From positions 282,514 through 346,513 of the forward strand of contig JACKKF010000006.1 in the NCBI GenBank assembly GCA_020637555.1: 64,000 nucleotides of DNA, in the 5' to 3' direction. The stretch comes from Rhodobacter sp. (GTDB lineage: Bacteria > Pseudomonadota > Alphaproteobacteria > Rhodobacterales > Rhodobacteraceae). A program made the translations under genes and the position numbers. The notes under the pieces were generated by a model, which saw only the letters and a program-made list of their open reading frames with translations, ran no database searches and had not been told where the DNA came from. Position 1 is the first letter of the stretch, and each line of letters opens with the position of its first letter. Of the stretch, positions 18,008 to 26,255 are shown piece by piece.

Positions 18008-20523
18008 GCCTGTCTGTGGCATGGCGCCTGGCCCGGCGCGAATTGCGCGGCGGTCTGGGCGGGTTCCGCATCTTCCTGCTGTGCCTGGCGCTGGGCGTCG
18101 GCGCGATCGCCGCCGTGGGGTCGGTGCGCGCCGCCATCGAGGGCGGGCTGGCGCGCGAGGGGCGCGCCCTGCTGGGCGGCGACGCCGAATTGCGCATGAC
18201 CTACCGCTTTGCCGACGCGGCCGAGCGCGCCTGGCTTGACGCGCATTCGACTCGCTGGGCCGAGGTTGTCGATTTCCGCTCGATGGCGGTAACCGGCGGG
18301 GGTGACCGGGCACTGACCCAGGTCAAGGCAGTCGACGATGCCTGGCCGCTGGTCGGTGCGGCCCAGTTCGACCCGGTGCTGCCGGTTGCGCAGATCCTGG
18401 CCGGTCAGGACGGGCTGCCGGGTGCGGCGATGGATCCGGTGCTGATCGACCGGCTGGGGCTGGCCTTGGGCGATCATTTTCGGCTGGGGACGCAGGACTT
18501 CGTGCTGATGGCCGCCGTGCTGCGTGAGCCCGACACCGTCAGTTCCGGCTTCGGCTTTGGCCCGCGCACGCTGGTGGCGCACGCGGCGCTGGAGGGATCC
18601 GGGCTGATCGGGCCGGGGTCTCTGTTCGATACCTCCTATCGCCTCACCTTGCGCGAAGGGGACACGCTGCAAGGCGTGCGCGCCTCGCTGATCGCCACCT
18701 TCCACGACGCGGGGATCCGCTGGCGCGATGCGACCCGCGCCGAGCCGGGCGTCGCGGCCTTTGTCGAGCGGATCAGTGCGTTCCTCGTGCTGGTGGGGCT
18801 GGCCGGCCTGGCGGTTGGCGGGATTGGCGTGTCGTCGGCAGTGCGCGCCTATCTCGACGCCAAGACGCCGGTGATCGCCACGCTCAAGACCCTGGGGGCC
18901 GAGGGGCGCACCATCTTTGCGGTGTATTTCCTGCAGATCGGGGCGTTGACCGTCGCCGGCGTGGCGGCAGGGCTGGCGCTGGGGGCCGGCGCGGTGATTC
19001 TGGCCGCGCCGCTGGTCGAGGGGGTGATTCCGGTGCCCTTGCAGGTTGGCGTCTATCCCGAACCCCTGGCCGAGGCCGGCCTCTACGGTCTGTTGACCGC
19101 GCTGGTCTTTACCCTCTGGCCGCTGGCCCGGGTCGAGCGGGTGCGGGCGGCGGCCCTGTTTCGCGGTATCGGCACCGAGGCCCGCGCCTGGCCGCGGGTG
19201 CTGCCGATGGTGGCGCTGGCGGCCTCGGTTGCAGGGCTGGTCGGTGCGGCGGTCTGGTTCTCGGGCGTCTGGCAACTGGCGCTGGGGGCTGCTGCGGGCA
19301 TCGCCGGGGCGCTGGTGCTGCTGGCGCTCGCCGGGGTGATCTTGCGGGTGGCGGCACGGCGTCTGGCGCGGGCGCGCGCCCTGCGCGGTTCCACTGCGCT
19401 CAGGCTGGCGCTGGGGGCCGTCGGCAACCCGCGCGAGGGGGCGGTGGCGGTGGTGCTGTCGTTGGGGCTGGGGCTGACGGTTCTGGCCACCGTCGGGCAG
19501 ATCGACGCGAACCTGCGCAACGCGATATCGTCCCAGCTGCCGGCGCGGGCGCCCAGCTTCTTCTTCCTCGATATCCAGCCGGCCCAGGTCGAGGATTTTT
19601 CGGCCCGGCTGGCCGCGTTTGAGGGCGTCACCGACATCGACACCGCGCCACAGCTGCGCGGTGTCATCAGTCAGATCAACGGCCGCCCGGCCAGCGAGTA
19701 TGGCAACCACTGGGTGCTGCGCGGCGACCGGGGGGTCACCTATCAGGCCGAGCAGGGCGATATCGTGCTGACCGAGGGGACATGGTGGCCCGCCGACTAT
19801 GCCGGCCCGCCGCTGATTTCCTTCGGCGCCGAGGAAGCGGCAGAACTGGGCCTGCGGATCGGTGATACGGTGACGGTCAATGTCATGGGCCGCGACATCA
19901 CCGGCACCATCGCCAATTTCCGCGAACTCGACTTCCGCACCGGCGGCATCGGCTTTGTCATGCTGTTCGACCCGGCCGCGTTTCGCGGTGCGCCACATAC
20001 GGTGATCGCCACCGCCCACGCCCCCGAGGGCAGCGAGGGCGCGATCCTGCGTGCCATCGGCACCGAGTTCCCGAACGTCACCGCGATCCCGATCCGCGAG
20101 GCCGCAACCCGCGTGGCCGAGGCGATGGGCTCGCTGGCGGCGGCGACCTCGCTGGCGGCGCTGGCGACGCTGGCGACCGGGTTCGTGGTGCTGATCGGCG
20201 CGGCGGCAGCGGGCGAGCCGGCGCGGGTGTTCGAGGCGGCGGTGCTGAAGACGCTCGGCGCGACGCGGGCGCGGATCCTGCTCAGCTTTGCGCTGCGCTC
20301 GGTGTTGATGGGGGCAGCGGCCGGGCTGGTGGCGATCGGAGCGGGCGCGCTGGCGGCCTGGGCGGTGCTGACGCGCGTCATGGATCTGCCCTATGCGTTT
20401 GAGCCCCTCTCGGCCCTGGCGATCGTTGCGGGGGGCGTCGTCGCAGTGCTGCTGGCCGGGCTGATGTTCGCGCTGAGGCCGCTGGCGGCGCGCCCGGCGG
20501 GGATCCTGCGCGCGCAGGAATAG
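18004..20523 (+). CDS. ABC transporter permease (YbbP type, FtsX domains)
   Basis: An 839-residue permease. An N-terminal helix (FRIFLLCLALGVGAIAAVGSV) is followed by a periplasmic MacB-like domain, then a first FtsX block from about residue 260 with four helices, a second periplasmic domain (about 500-690), and a second FtsX block at the C-terminus (SLAAATSLAALATLATGFVVL onward). This duplicated architecture is that of YbbP. It is coupled to the ATPase by a four-base overlap. The operon end is marked by an array of three palindromes just downstream. Confidence 0.92.
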   Translation: MSLSVAWRLARRELRGGLGGFRIFLLCLALGVGAIAAVGSVRAAIEGGLAREGRALLGGDAELRMTYRFADAAERAWLDAHSTRWAEVVDFRSMAVTGGGDRALTQVKAVDDAWPLVGAAQFDPVLPVAQILAGQDGLPGAAMDPVLIDRLGLALGDHFRLGTQDFVLMAAVLREPDTVSSGFGFGPRTLVAHAALEGSGLIGPGSLFDTSYRLTLREGDTLQGVRASLIATFHDAGIRWRDATRAEPGVAAFVERISAFLVLVGLAGLAVGGIGVSSAVRAYLDAKTPVIATLKTLGAEGRTIFAVYFLQIGALTVAGVAAGLALGAGAVILAAPLVEGVIPVPLQVGVYPEPLAEAGLYGLLTALVFTLWPLARVERVRAAALFRGIGTEARAWPRVLPMVALAASVAGLVGAAVWFSGVWQLALGAAAGIAGALVLLALAGVILRVAARRLARARALRGSTALRLALGAVGNPREGAVAVVLSLGLGLTVLATVGQIDANLRNAISSQLPARAPSFFFLDIQPAQVEDFSARLAAFEGVTDIDTAPQLRGVISQINGRPASEYGNHWVLRGDRGVTYQAEQGDIVLTEGTWWPADYAGPPLISFGAEEAAELGLRIGDTVTVNVMGRDITGTIANFRELDFRTGGIGFVMLFDPAAFRGAPHTVIATAHAPEGSEGAILRAIGTEFPNVTAIPIREAATRVAEAMGSLAAATSLAALATLATGFVVLIGAAAAGEPARVFEAAVLKTLGATRARILLSFALRSVLMGAAAGLVAIGAGALAAWAVLTRVMDLPYAFEPLSALAIVAGGVVAVLLAGLMFALRPLAARPAGILRAQE

Positions 20524-20531
20524 GGCCGGGG

Positions 20532-20598
20532 GACGGCGCGTCGACGCGCCGTCTCACGCGCTTGCGCAAGCGCGTCAAACGCGGCGTCGACGCCGCGT
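20532..20598. repeat. Intergenic triple-palindrome array, copy 1
   Basis: Three perfect palindromes lie side by side: 20532-20553 (22 bp, centre GCGTCGACGC), 20556-20575 (20 bp, ACGCGCTTGCGCAAGCGCGT) and 20579-20598 (20 bp, ACGCGGCGTCGACGCCGCGT). They fill the whole gap between the YbbP-type permease and the convergent selD fusion. The second and third units plus their linker match the first two units of the array at 54275-54342. There is no T-run, so a simple terminator is not the obvious reading. Confidence 0.85.
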
Positions 20599-20599
20599 C

Positions 20600-22777
20600 T
20601 CAGCGCACCACCAGCGCCGGTCCCTCGCCCGGGGCGGTCACCGTGCCGATCCGCGCGGCAGTATAGCCAGCCTGGGCCAGTGCCGTCAGAACGTCGGGCA
20701 CGGCCCCGTCGGGCACCGCGGCCAGCAGGCCCCCGGCGGTCTGCGGATCGACCAGCAGCGCGGCGCGCGCGCTCTGCGGCGCCGACCAGCGCCCGAGCAG
20801 CGCCGCCCGGTTCGCCGGCGCCAGTGTCGAGGCAACGCCCGCCGCCGCCAGCCCCTCGGCCCCGGCCAGGACCGGCACCGCAGCCAGATCGACCTCGGCC
20901 CCCACACCGCCCGCGCGCAGCATCTCGTCGAGATGCCCGGCCAGCCCGAACCCGGTCACGTCGGTCATCGCCGTCGCCACCGGTGCCAGGATCGCCGCCG
21001 CCGCGCCCTGCGGCTGGGTCAGCAGCGGCCAGAGCGCGGCCACGTCGCGCCCGTCCGCCTGTTTGGCCATCTCGGCGGCCAGAAGCGTGCCCGAGCCGAT
21101 CGGCTTCGTCAGCACCAGCGCATCGCCCGGGCGCGCGCCGCCCTTGGTCAGCACCCGCGCGCCGGCCAGCCCGGTCACCGTCAGGCCGATGGTCAATTCG
21201 GCGCCCTGCGTGGTGTGCCCGCCAGCGATCTGCGCGCCTGCCGCGCCGATCACCTCGGCAATCCCGGCCATGATCTCGGCCAGGGTGCGGGTCTGCAGGG
21301 GTTCGGACAGGCGCGGCAGCACCAGGCTGACCAGCGCGGCCTGCGGCGTCGCGCCCATTGCCCAGATATCGCCCAGCGCGTGCACCGCGGCAATCCGCGC
21401 CATCAGCCAGGGGTCTTCGGTAAAGGCGCGCAGATGGTCGGTGGCGATCACCTGCCGCGCGCCGCCCACGGTCAGCACCGCCGCATCATCGCCCGCGCCC
21501 AGCTCGACGCTGCCGCCGGTCTCGAGCCCCGCCAGCGCCGCCCGCAACGCATCCGGCCCCACCTTTGAGCCGCAGCCGCCGCACATCGGCTTGTCGCCCA
21601 GGGCCTCGGGCAGGCCCAGCGTATGGGGGTGCGGCAGGGCCGGGGCGGGCATCGCCGGCAGGTCGTGGAACATGCGCATGAACTTGCGGTCGATGCGGTC
21701 CTTGACCCGCCACAGCCAGCGCCCCTGCAGCGGCAGGCCCCATTTGTCGGCCAGCGCCGCGCGGTCGCCCAAGGAGATCAGCTTCAGGTAATCGCGCTGT
21801 GGCCGGTAAGGGCGCATCGCCCCGCCCGACAGCGCCGCGCGCAGGTTCTCCAGCAACACCGGCGCCTGCCGCACCGCATAGACGCCTGCCTTGGCGCGCG
21901 GGCTCTCGGCCATATGCGCGCAGTCGCCGGCGGCAAAGACCATCGGGTGCGAGACCGAGCGCAGCATCGGGTCGACGGTGACAAAGCCGTCCGTCAGGTG
22001 CAGCCCGGTCCCGGCCAGCCAGTCCTGCGGCCGGCTGCCCGCCGCGCCCAGCACCAGCGCGGCCTCGACCCGCGTGCCGTCGCTCAGCGTGACGCCGCCC
22101 GCATCGACCGATGCGGCCTCGACCCCGGTGCGCAGGGCAATCCCGGTCTGCTGCAGGGCGTTCAGCAGCCGCGCCCGGGCCGAGGTGCCCAGGTGTGGCA
22201 GGGCCTCGTCGCGTTCGATCAGCGTGATCTTGCGCCCCGGCACAGCGCGCAGCCGCCAGTCCATCGCCAGCGCCAGCTCCACCCCGCCGACGCCCGCGCC
22301 GAGGATCGCCACCGTAGGCGCTGCCTCGCCCGCCTCGACGGCGGCAACGAATCGCGTCCAGCGTTCGGAATAGCCACCCAAGGGTTTCGCGGCGACGCCG
22401 TGGTCCATGAACCCGGGCAGCGCCGGCAGGTTCGAGGTGATGCCGATGTCGATCGAGGCGACGTCGAAGGCAATCGGCGGCCGCCCGGCGACCCGCACCG
22501 TGCCCGCCACCGGGTCCAGCCCCTCGGCACGACCCAGAATCAGCCGCGCCCCAGCGTGCCGGGCCAGCGCCACCAGGTTCATTTCCAGATCGGCGCGCGC
22601 GTAATGGCCCGCGATATGTCCGGGCAGCATGCCGGTATAGGGCGCGGTCGGGTTCGGGTCGATCACTGTCAGCCGCGCGCCGGGTAGCGGGTTCATCGCC
22701 CATTTCAGCAAGACCAGCGCATGGGCGTGGCCGCCGCCGATGAACAGCAGGTCGCGGGTCAGGGGAAGGGTCAGCAT
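20600..22777 (-). CDS. selD: Fused FAD/NAD(P) oxidoreductase - selenide, water dikinase (SelD)
   Basis: A 725-residue fusion. Residues 1-380 are a pyridine nucleotide-disulfide/NDH-2-like flavoprotein: FIGGGHAHALVLLKWA at the N-terminus (FAD), AILGAGVGGVELALAM near 157-172 (NAD(P)), and FAAGDCAHM near 281-289. Residues 395-725 are SelD, which makes selenophosphate from selenide and ATP. The active-site GAGCGCK of E. coli SelD appears here as GGCGSK: Cys402 and Lys405 are kept and the second Cys is Ser404. GDDAAV, the TDHLRAF and GGHTTQGAELT segments follow. Such fusions are known in marine bacteria and algae. No other selenium gene is in the window. Start chosen at MLTLPLTRDLLFIGGG. Confidence 0.93.
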   Translation of the reverse strand: MLTLPLTRDLLFIGGGHAHALVLLKWAMNPLPGARLTVIDPNPTAPYTGMLPGHIAGHYARADLEMNLVALARHAGARLILGRAEGLDPVAGTVRVAGRPPIAFDVASIDIGITSNLPALPGFMDHGVAAKPLGGYSERWTRFVAAVEAGEAAPTVAILGAGVGGVELALAMDWRLRAVPGRKITLIERDEALPHLGTSARARLLNALQQTGIALRTGVEAASVDAGGVTLSDGTRVEAALVLGAAGSRPQDWLAGTGLHLTDGFVTVDPMLRSVSHPMVFAAGDCAHMAESPRAKAGVYAVRQAPVLLENLRAALSGGAMRPYRPQRDYLKLISLGDRAALADKWGLPLQGRWLWRVKDRIDRKFMRMFHDLPAMPAPALPHPHTLGLPEALGDKPMCGGCGSKVGPDALRAALAGLETGGSVELGAGDDAAVLTVGGARQVIATDHLRAFTEDPWLMARIAAVHALGDIWAMGATPQAALVSLVLPRLSEPLQTRTLAEIMAGIAEVIGAAGAQIAGGHTTQGAELTIGLTVTGLAGARVLTKGGARPGDALVLTKPIGSGTLLAAEMAKQADGRDVAALWPLLTQPQGAAAAILAPVATAMTDVTGFGLAGHLDEMLRAGGVGAEVDLAAVPVLAGAEGLAAAGVASTLAPANRAALLGRWSAPQSARAALLVDPQTAGGLLAAVPDGAVPDVLTALAQAGYTAARIGTVTAPGEGPALVVR

Positions 22778-22905
22778 GGGGCCTCCGATCTGGGCCTGTC
22801 CTAGCGCGCGTTGCCGGGCAAGGCGAGGGGACAGGCGGTCGCATTTTTCGCGCAATTCCCCCCTTGACGCCATCCGGACGGTGCCATACCAAGCCGCCAG
22901 CCCGT

Positions 22906-22982
22906 GGCGGAGTAGCTCAGTTGGTTAGAGCAGCGGAATCATAATCCGCGTGTCGGGGGTTCAAGTCCCTCCTCCGCTACCA
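22906..22982 (+). tRNA. tRNA-Met (CAU anticodon)
   Basis: A 77-base cloverleaf with encoded CCA. The acceptor stem GGCGGAG pairs with CTCCGCT (one G-U), the D-arm is GCTCAGTTGGTTAGAGC, the anticodon stem is GCGGA/TCCGC with loop ATCATAA (CAT anticodon), and the T-arm contains GGTTCAAGTCC. It resembles elongator tRNA-Met; a tRNA-Ile2 with CAU that is later modified cannot be fully excluded. The accessory catabolic region begins immediately downstream. Confidence 0.95.
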
Positions 22983-23161
22983 TTTTCCCCTTTCTGACAA
23001 TTGGTCGCTTGCGCCTGGCTGTGCCGCTTTCGGTATCGGCCGGTGTCTGCCGGCCATCGGCGTTTCCTGCGCGCATCGTGCCCGGGTGCGGACGAGGGCG
23101 CGACATCTTTGTCTTGATCCGGCATCGGGGATTTCGCTGCTTTTTGACGGGCGGGTAAAAT

Positions 23162-23175
23162 TGAACACGTTTGCA
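23162..23175 (+). promoter_or_regulatory. LacI-type operator-like site 1 (TRAP operon 1)
   Basis: TGAACACGTTTGCA. It fits TGWWCACGTTTRCA, the consensus of four sites in this window, and has the imperfect dyad about a central CG typical of LacI-family operators. It is 30 bp (about three helical turns) upstream of the second site. Confidence 0.6.
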
Positions 23176-23182
23176 ATTTTTG

Positions 23183-23188
23183 TTGACA
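23183..23188 (+). promoter_or_regulatory. Putative -35 element TTGACA for TRAP operon 1
   Basis: A perfect TTGACA. The second operator copy lies directly downstream, where the spacer and -10 would be; the candidate -10 (TTAGGT at 23206-23211, 17-bp spacer) is weak. An operator between the boxes suits repression. Confidence 0.45.
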
Positions 23189-23191
23189 CGA

Positions 23192-23205
23192 TGAACACGT
23201 TTACA
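23192..23205 (+). promoter_or_regulatory. LacI-type operator-like site 2 (TRAP operon 1)
   Basis: TGAACACGTTTACA, same orientation and nearly the same sequence as site 1. It sits inside the presumed promoter spacer. The LacI-family gene at 30140-31159 ends this gene cluster and is the natural candidate to bind it. Confidence 0.62.
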
Positions 23206-23338
23206 TTAGGTGTCGACCTCAGTAGGTGGCGGGTCCGGTGCCTCTGGTGCCGACCGATGACGGGCCCCGCACGTCGGGGCTCCCGGATTTCCGGGCAGTT
23301 GTCCGTCCCGCGACCGGGTTTCCAGATGGGAGGAACAC

Positions 23339-24358
23339 ATGACCCTGCACAGCATTCGAATGACGGCCCTTGCGGGGGTTGTGGCGGCGCTGCCGTCGGC
23401 GGTGTTTGCACAAGACATCACCCTGCGCATCAGTCACTATGTGCCGCCGACGATGGGGATCCACACCGATCTGGTGCAGCCCTGGGCCGAGGCGCTGCAG
23501 GAATGCACAGGCGGTCGCGTCGGATTCGAAATCTCGACCGGCGGATCGGCGCTTGGCAACGTCGGGCGCCAATATGACCAGGTGCGCGCCGGCATCGTCG
23601 ATGTCGCCTTTGGCCTGCAGGGCATCCCGCGGGGCCGGTTCCCGGCGACGTCGCTGCTGGAGGTGCCGTTCATCGCCGGTTCCGCGCGCGCCGCGTCTCT
23701 GGGGCTTTGGGATATCTTCCCCGAATACCTGGCGCAGGAATACGAGGGGGTTCACGTTCTGGCGCTGACCGCGCCGAACCCGGCGATGCTGAACACGCGC
23801 GAGCCGGTGCGCGTGCCGGACGATATGGCGGGAATGCGGATCCGCACGCCCACGCCGGGCGTTTCGGCCATGCTGACCGCGCTGGGGGCGACCCCGGTCG
23901 GGCTGCCGCCGGCCGAAATGTATGAGAACCTGCAGCGCGGCACGCTGGACGGTGCGGCCATCGGCTGGAATGCCGTTGCCAGCTTCCGCCTGTATGAAGT
24001 GACGCAGTATCACACCATCGGGTCGTTCTATGTCGTGCCGTTCTTCTTCGTGATGAACCAGGGCACCTATGACGGGTTGCCGGATGATGTGCGGGCCTGC
24101 GTCGACCAGGTGTCGGGCGACGGGCTGGTGGCGCGGATTGCCGACATGTGGGATGTCTGGGATGCGGACTCGCGGGCCCGGATCGAGGCCGAGTCGGACA
24201 ACACCTTCATCGTTCTCGACGAGGCGGAAACCCAGATGTGGAAGGACCGCCTGGCGCCGGTGACGGATGAGCTGATCGCCGCGGCCGAGGCGCAGGGCGT
24301 CGCCAACGCGCGCGAGATCTACAACGCGCTGGTTGCTGCCATCCAGTCGCACGAGTGA
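23339..24358 (+). CDS. TRAP transporter substrate-binding protein (DctP family), system 1
   Basis: A 339-residue periplasmic binding protein. The signal peptide ends near AVFAQD (cleavage around residue 25). The mature chain starts DITLRISHYVPPTMG and has the DctP marks: GIVDVAFGLQG, GMRIRTPTPGVSAMLTALGATPV with the conserved carboxylate-binding Arg, and EMYENLQRGTLDGAAIGW. It captures an organic acid for the membrane subunits encoded next. A GGGAGG ribosome site precedes the ATG. The ligand is not known; neighbours encoding a tartrate-dehydratase-like enzyme and a sulfatase suggest a hydroxy acid or its sulfate ester. Confidence 0.93.
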   Translation: MTLHSIRMTALAGVVAALPSAVFAQDITLRISHYVPPTMGIHTDLVQPWAEALQECTGGRVGFEISTGGSALGNVGRQYDQVRAGIVDVAFGLQGIPRGRFPATSLLEVPFIAGSARAASLGLWDIFPEYLAQEYEGVHVLALTAPNPAMLNTREPVRVPDDMAGMRIRTPTPGVSAMLTALGATPVGLPPAEMYENLQRGTLDGAAIGWNAVASFRLYEVTQYHTIGSFYVVPFFFVMNQGTYDGLPDDVRACVDQVSGDGLVARIADMWDVWDADSRARIEAESDNTFIVLDEAETQMWKDRLAPVTDELIAAAEAQGVANAREIYNALVAAIQSHE

Positions 24359-24417
24359 CCCCGTTGCGGCCTGTCCTTTGACCGGGCGGGCCGCACCTTT
24401 CCAGCCGGAACACAAGC

Positions 24418-24909
24418 ATGCCCAGTCTCTTCAACGGTGCAATTCGCTGGCTGGCGATCCTCGGGGTCGTCTGCCTGGTGCTCGCAGCGGCCCTGACGAT
24501 TGCCGATATCATCTCGCGCCACACGGTCGGCATTGCCATCGTCGGTGTGGCGGACCTTACGCAGCTGGCGGTGATGTATGCGGTGTTTTTTGGCATCACC
24601 TATGCCTTCATCGAACGCTCGCATGTCGCTGTCACGGTCGTCACCGACCTGCTGGGTCCGCGGGTCAAGCGGCGGGTGTCGGCGTTCTGGTGGGGCGTCG
24701 GCATCCCGGTGCTGTGCTTCATGGTCTATGCCGGCTGGACCCAGGCGGCGATGCAATACCGGTTTGGCGATCTGTCGCAGACCATCGGCATTCCGATGAT
24801 CCTCTACTGGGTGCCGGTTCTCGTCGGGCTGGCGCTGTCGGTGCCGGCAAGCCTGGTGGCGATCCGCCGGGATCTCGCCGGCGAGCCGGACGCAACGGAA
24901 AGCCACTGA
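24418..24909 (+). CDS. TRAP transporter small permease (DctQ family), system 1
   Basis: A 163-residue membrane protein with four helices (about residues 13-32, 44-64, 87-107 and 126-146), the DctQ layout. The segment RSHVAVTVV (here ERSHVAVTVVTDLL), after the second helix, is typical. It joins the large permease in the sodium-driven TRAP complex. It starts 59 bases after dctP and ends one base before dctM. Confidence 0.9.
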   Translation: MPSLFNGAIRWLAILGVVCLVLAAALTIADIISRHTVGIAIVGVADLTQLAVMYAVFFGITYAFIERSHVAVTVVTDLLGPRVKRRVSAFWWGVGIPVLCFMVYAGWTQAAMQYRFGDLSQTIGIPMILYWVPVLVGLALSVPASLVAIRRDLAGEPDATESH

Positions 24910-24910
24910 C

Positions 24911-26203
24911 ATGACCGCGCCTGCAATCGGACTTCTGGGCTGCGTCGTGATGCTGGTGCTGATCGCGGCGGGCGGCAACATCGGCATGATCATGGCGCTG
25001 GTCGGCATCGTCGGCAGCCTGATCCTCAACGGGTTCGACACCACGGTTTTCGTGATCGGATCGCAGACCTTCGAGCCGGTCTTTCCCTATTCGCTGTCGG
25101 TGGTGCCGCTGTTCATCCTGATGGGCTCGATCGCCTTTCGTATCGGATTGTCGCGCGAGCTGTATGACGGCGCGAATGCGATGGTCGGGCATTTCCGCGG
25201 CGGCCTGGCGATGAGCACCATCGTCGCCTGCGCCGGGTTCGGCGCGATCAGCGGCTCGAGCCTGGCGACGGCGGCGACAATGGGCCGCGTGGCGCTGCCC
25301 GAGATGCGCGCGCGGGGCTATTCGGACGCCCTTGCCGGGGCCAGCGTCGCGGCTGGCGGGACGCTGGGGGTGCTGATCCCGCCCAGCGTGGTGCTGGTGG
25401 TCTATGGCATCCTCACGGAAACCTCGATCGGGGCGCTGTTCATCGCGGCGATCATTCCCGGGCTTCTGGCGGCGGTGCTCTATGTCGTCACGATCATGGT
25501 CTATACCCGGTGCTTTCCCGACGCCTCGCAGACCTCGCAGCGCCTGCCGTGGCGCCGGCGGGTCGAGCTGGCGCTGCAGATGTGGCCGGTGGTGGCGCTC
25601 TTTGGTTTCGTGTTCGGCGGGCTTTACGCGGGCTGGTTCTCGCCGACCGAGGCGGCCTCGGTCGGGGTCGCCGGGGCGCTGCTGATCGGCGCCATGCGTC
25701 GCCAGCTGACACTGCGCGCGCTGATCGACATGGCGACCGAAACCGCCTGGACGACCGGGATGATCTTTTTCATCGTCATTGGCACGGCGATGTTCAACTT
25801 CTTCATCGAGTCGACCCACATCCCCGATCTGCTGGTGGGGATCGTCAATGACGCCGGGCTGTCGACGATGGCGATCCTGCTGATCATCATCGTGTTCTAT
25901 GTCGTGCTCGGCTGCTTTATTCCTGCGGTGTCGATGCTGTTCCTGACGTTGCCCTTCGTCTATCCGATCGTTGCGGCGCAAGGGATCGACCTGATCTGGT
26001 TCGGGGTGCTGATCGTCTCGGTGGTCGAGATCGGGCTGATCACGCCGCCGGTGGGGATGAACCTCTTTGTCATCAAGGGCACCGCGCCCTGGATGACGCT
26101 GAGCAGCCTCTATCGCGGCATCGTGCCGTTCATCATTGCCGATTTCACGCGGGTTGCGCTGTTGCTGATGTTCCCCGGCCTGACCCTGTGGCTGGTGTCC
26201 TGA
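24911..26203 (+). CDS. TRAP transporter large permease (DctM family), system 1
   Basis: A 430-residue permease with about 12 hydrophobic segments. DctM signatures are present: VPLFILMGSIA near residue 70, CAGFGAISGSSLATAATMGRVALPEM near 110-135, GGTLGVLIPPSVVLVVYG near 150, and ITPPVGMNLFVIKG near 380. It forms the transport channel of system 1. The ATG lies immediately after the dctQ stop, so the two are coupled. The next gene, a sulfatase, follows after 52 bases on the same strand. Confidence 0.95.
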   Translation: MTAPAIGLLGCVVMLVLIAAGGNIGMIMALVGIVGSLILNGFDTTVFVIGSQTFEPVFPYSLSVVPLFILMGSIAFRIGLSRELYDGANAMVGHFRGGLAMSTIVACAGFGAISGSSLATAATMGRVALPEMRARGYSDALAGASVAAGGTLGVLIPPSVVLVVYGILTETSIGALFIAAIIPGLLAAVLYVVTIMVYTRCFPDASQTSQRLPWRRRVELALQMWPVVALFGFVFGGLYAGWFSPTEAASVGVAGALLIGAMRRQLTLRALIDMATETAWTTGMIFFIVIGTAMFNFFIESTHIPDLLVGIVNDAGLSTMAILLIIIVFYVVLGCFIPAVSMLFLTLPFVYPIVAAQGIDLIWFGVLIVSVVEIGLITPPVGMNLFVIKGTAPWMTLSSLYRGIVPFIIADFTRVALLLMFPGLTLWLVS

Positions 26204-26255
26204 CCCCGCGCAAACCCGAACGGAAACCCCGCCACAGACCGCGGAGGACAAGGAG

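Larger units (their letters stand above)
22983..23338. other. 356-base intergenic region upstream of TRAP operon 1
   Basis: No gene is seen. The first part follows the tRNA 3' end. The second part holds the promoter and two operator-like 14-mers described separately. Between them and the dctP start is a GC-rich leader with small inverted repeats (CCCGGATTTCCGGG at about 23282-23295), which could be an mRNA leader structure. No attachment-site duplication of the tRNA end was found by eye. Confidence 0.5.

Noticed and set aside
22983..23100. Integration site (attL) immediately after the tRNA
   Set aside because: No second copy of the tRNA 3' end and no integrase gene were found by eye in the window.
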